Assembly: GCF_001719045.1 (NCBI RefSeq)
Contig: NZ_CP015423.1
Location: 3,443,501-3,507,500 of the forward strand
DNA length: 64,000 nucleotides
Source of the DNA: Paenibacillus polymyxa
GTDB taxonomy: Bacteria > Bacillota > Bacilli > Paenibacillales > Paenibacillaceae
Reading direction: 5' to 3'
Part shown: positions 62,665-64,000 of the stretch, one piece after another
Numbering within the stretch: the stretch's first letter is position 1
How the letters are laid out: every line of letters begins with the position of its first letter
Position numbers and translations under genes: made by a program
The notes under the pieces: generated by a model
The model's database searches: none
What the model was told of the DNA's origin: nothing
What the model saw: only the letters and a program-made list of their open reading frames with translations

Positions 62665-62963
62665 TTGCATCTCTCCTTCAACAAGCAGAAAAGGGAGCAG
62701 AGTTTATTGATACCACTACAGGCTTAAAGTGGGAAGTGAAAAGTTTTGAATCATATCCAAGTGGTAGGAACGGAGTACCTATAACAAATCCCAAAAAGGG
62801 TGCTTTTTCTATTCAAAATGGTATGCAAAAAATACAAGAAGAATTTGCTAAAGGGAATGACGTAATTATTGACACAAAAAAAATGGTGCCTGAGCATATT
62901 AAACAACTGAAGAAAGCAATTGATGAAGCGGGAATAGCAAATAGAATATTGTGGTATCCTTAA
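62665..62963 (+). pseudogene. Orphan nuclease-like toxin tip
   Basis: The open frame has no usable N-terminal carrier and starts within the XRE gene's leader: QQAEKGAEFIDTTTG, LKWEVKSFESYPSGRNG, then VIIDTKKMVPEHIKQLKKAI and ILWYP at the end. The core FIDTTTGLKWEVKSF has the D-x(n)-E-x-K spacing of PD-(D/E)XK nucleases, as in the C-terminal tips of many polymorphic toxins. A GTG at 62736 could start a 75-residue version without the first catalytic acid. The pentapeptide gene follows 11 bases after the stop. Confidence 0.6.
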
Positions 62964-62974
62964 GGAGTGAGGAA

Positions 62975-63580
62975 ATGGAAGAAAGAAATATTCTTAGTAT
63001 GTTTGATTTGCATAAAAAGTGGGTTGAGACAATTGGTAAAGAAGGTGAAATGTTAAAGCTAGATGAAGTGGATTTAAGAAATTTTGATTTATCCGATAAA
63101 TTGGTTGAACAAGCATATTTAATAGAGTGTACTTTTGATGATCTCAAACTGGAGAATATCGATTTTCACACATCATTGTTATGCTCGTCAACTTTTAAAA
63201 ATGCGTATTTAGATAAATCCGATTTTTATAAATCAGATCTTAGATATACAGATTTTTCTAACTGTGTCATTAAAAACTCTAGATTTAGTAAAGGTGATTG
63301 TTGGGAAGCGGTATTTAAAAATGCAATTTTAGTAAATTGTAATTTGATTAATGTACTTTTCTACCTCACTGATTTTAGTAACGCAAGACTAGAAAATGTA
63401 GATATAAGTGTAGCGACATTTGAAGAAACATTATTAAGCGGAGTGATATTGAAAAATATTAAAGGTATAGAAGAAGCTCATATTAAAAGTATTAATATTG
63501 GTACGTTGGAGAAACCTATTTTGTTGAAGTCAGAAGAAGCAAAGAAATGGATGTTAGAAAAATGTGAAGTAAGTGGTTAA
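62975..63580 (+). CDS. Pentapeptide-repeat protein, candidate immunity protein
   Basis: Protein of 201 residues. After about 35 helical residues come tandem pentapeptide repeats (VDLRNFDLSDKLVEQAYL, then FKNAYLDKSDFYKSDLRY and FSNARLENVDISVATFEE). It sits 11 bases after the nuclease-like tip with a strong AAGGAG site, the position of an immunity gene. Pentapeptide immunity proteins are known in polymorphic toxin systems. It is AT-rich, like the other tips. Alternatively it could be a leftover partner of the 52939 protein, which has the same fold. Confidence 0.75.
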   Translation: MEERNILSMFDLHKKWVETIGKEGEMLKLDEVDLRNFDLSDKLVEQAYLIECTFDDLKLENIDFHTSLLCSSTFKNAYLDKSDFYKSDLRYTDFSNCVIKNSRFSKGDCWEAVFKNAILVNCNLINVLFYLTDFSNARLENVDISVATFEETLLSGVILKNIKGIEEAHIKSINIGTLEKPILLKSEEAKKWMLEKCEVSG

Positions 63581-63792
63581 GCAGATTGGCTACTAGTGCC
63601 GAAATAACACATCATTCAACCAATAACACATCTAACCCACGTAATACCCGTATAAAGATTTCTCCATTTCTGTTGTACGCACATCAAATGCTTTAATTTT
63701 ATAACCTAAATATCACTATTCCGTTACATCAAACAGGTTGATTATGGTCAGATACCACCATAATTGACCTGGTTTTTGTTATATTCGCTTTC
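63581..63792. other. Intergenic region with imperfect palindrome
   Basis: No gene. CAGGTTGATTATGGT and ACCATAATTGACCTG (63733-63771) form an imperfect palindrome with two mismatches that may end the pentapeptide transcript and overlaps the right inverted-repeat anchor. Confidence 0.5.
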
Positions 63793-63997
63793 TCACAGTT
63801 TTTTGAAATCAATCGCAACTGTAAAATAAGCCACGGCGATAGGGAAGATGAGATATATCGCATTTTCTAGGATGGGTAGCACGACAATTAATAATAGGAG
63901 CGACTGTATTGAAAACATTTTTTGTTTTTCAGCAACAGCATGGCATGTTATTGCGATTGTTACTGTGAAGAAAAAATCTCTGGTGACGACCAGTTAA
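63765..63997 (-). repeat. Inverted repeat, right arm
   Basis: Reverse-complement partner of 62008-62219. The outer anchor (63980-63997) and inner anchor (63765-63792) match the left arm in the same order, 1.5-2 kb away. The distance between anchors is 205 bases here against 184 on the left. Confidence 0.7.
63793..63993 (-). pseudogene. Fragment of a small membrane protein at the window edge
   Basis: The minus strand reads RDFFFTVTIAITCHAVAEKQ, then SLLLLIVVLPILENAIYLIF and AVAYFTVAIDFKKL, with a stop at 63793-63795. Two hydrophobic segments are plain. There is no start with a ribosome site, and a TAA (63994-63996) interrupts the frame toward the edge. It is probably the tail of a broken membrane-protein gene lying within the inverted repeat. 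Unknown family. Confidence 0.4.
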
Positions 63998-64000
63998 AAT

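Noticed and set aside
62192-63792. Insertion sequence with 28-bp terminal inverted repeats
   Set aside because: No transposase frame lies between the arms, and the similarity reaches outside the 28-bp anchors, so IS ends are unlikely.

Overview
The window looks like chromosomal DNA of a Paenibacillus, most probably from the P. polymyxa group. The grounds are moderate GC, strong AAGGAGG-type ribosome binding sites with frequent GTG/TTG starts, a T-box-controlled thrS, YesM/YesN-type two-component systems beside LplB/LplC-type sugar transporters, and extracellular mannan degradation. This is judged from gene content and style only; no search was run.

Layout. Positions 1-2250 hold a lipoprotein, a glutathionylspermidine-synthase-like ATP-grasp protein and a DUF350 membrane protein (a yjfM-yjfC-yjfL-like trio). 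Positions 2470-8500 are mostly regulator/exporter pairs: an oxidoreductase, a Nudix protein, a DHA2 exporter with a divergent MarR regulator, and a TetR regulator with a divergent MFS exporter; both intergenic regions carry repeated operator-like sequences. A broken DUF3995 gene lies beside the thrS T-box leader and thrS (8520-11223). Next come a small alarmone synthetase and a luxS-SDR-metQ group (11311-14573). Positions 14577-27289 form a galactomannan-utilisation block: AraC regulator, GH36 alpha-galactosidase, histidine kinase and response regulator, two ABC permeases, a solute-binding lipoprotein and a secreted GH26 mannanase.

Positions 27600-52740 are mixed housekeeping and accessory genes: an AraC regulator, an EamA transporter, csaA, a UvrD-family helicase with a Cys-rich tail, a zinc-ribbon protein, a TrmB regulator, a Nudix protein, mscL with a zinc-ribbon tail, a carboxymuconolactone-decarboxylase/ECF41 sigma pair with a matching promoter, a MOSC protein flanked by 19-bp direct repeats, a dense DnaA-box cluster (40482-40661), a glycolipid glucosyltransferase, a serine hydrolase, a methionine aminopeptidase lacking an obvious start codon, a decayed MATE-like gene, a DUF1858/DUF438 pair behind an Fnr-like site, and a GntR-controlled ABC cluster.

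The most striking part is 52939-63580. It encodes a VgrG-like protein, a DUF4280 PAAR-like protein, a second VgrG-like protein of about 1027 residues ending in a toxin-like domain, its probable immunity protein, a DcrB/Eag-like candidate chaperone and a pentapeptide-repeat protein. Downstream are orphan or broken toxin tips: a deaminase-like tip with a frameshift at a T10 run, and a nuclease-like tip followed by a pentapeptide-repeat candidate immunity protein. No sheath, tube or baseplate genes are present, so this is a contractile-injection-style spike and toxin locus in a Gram-positive without its machine in view. Inverted repeats of about 200 bp flank the last cassette and run to the right edge.
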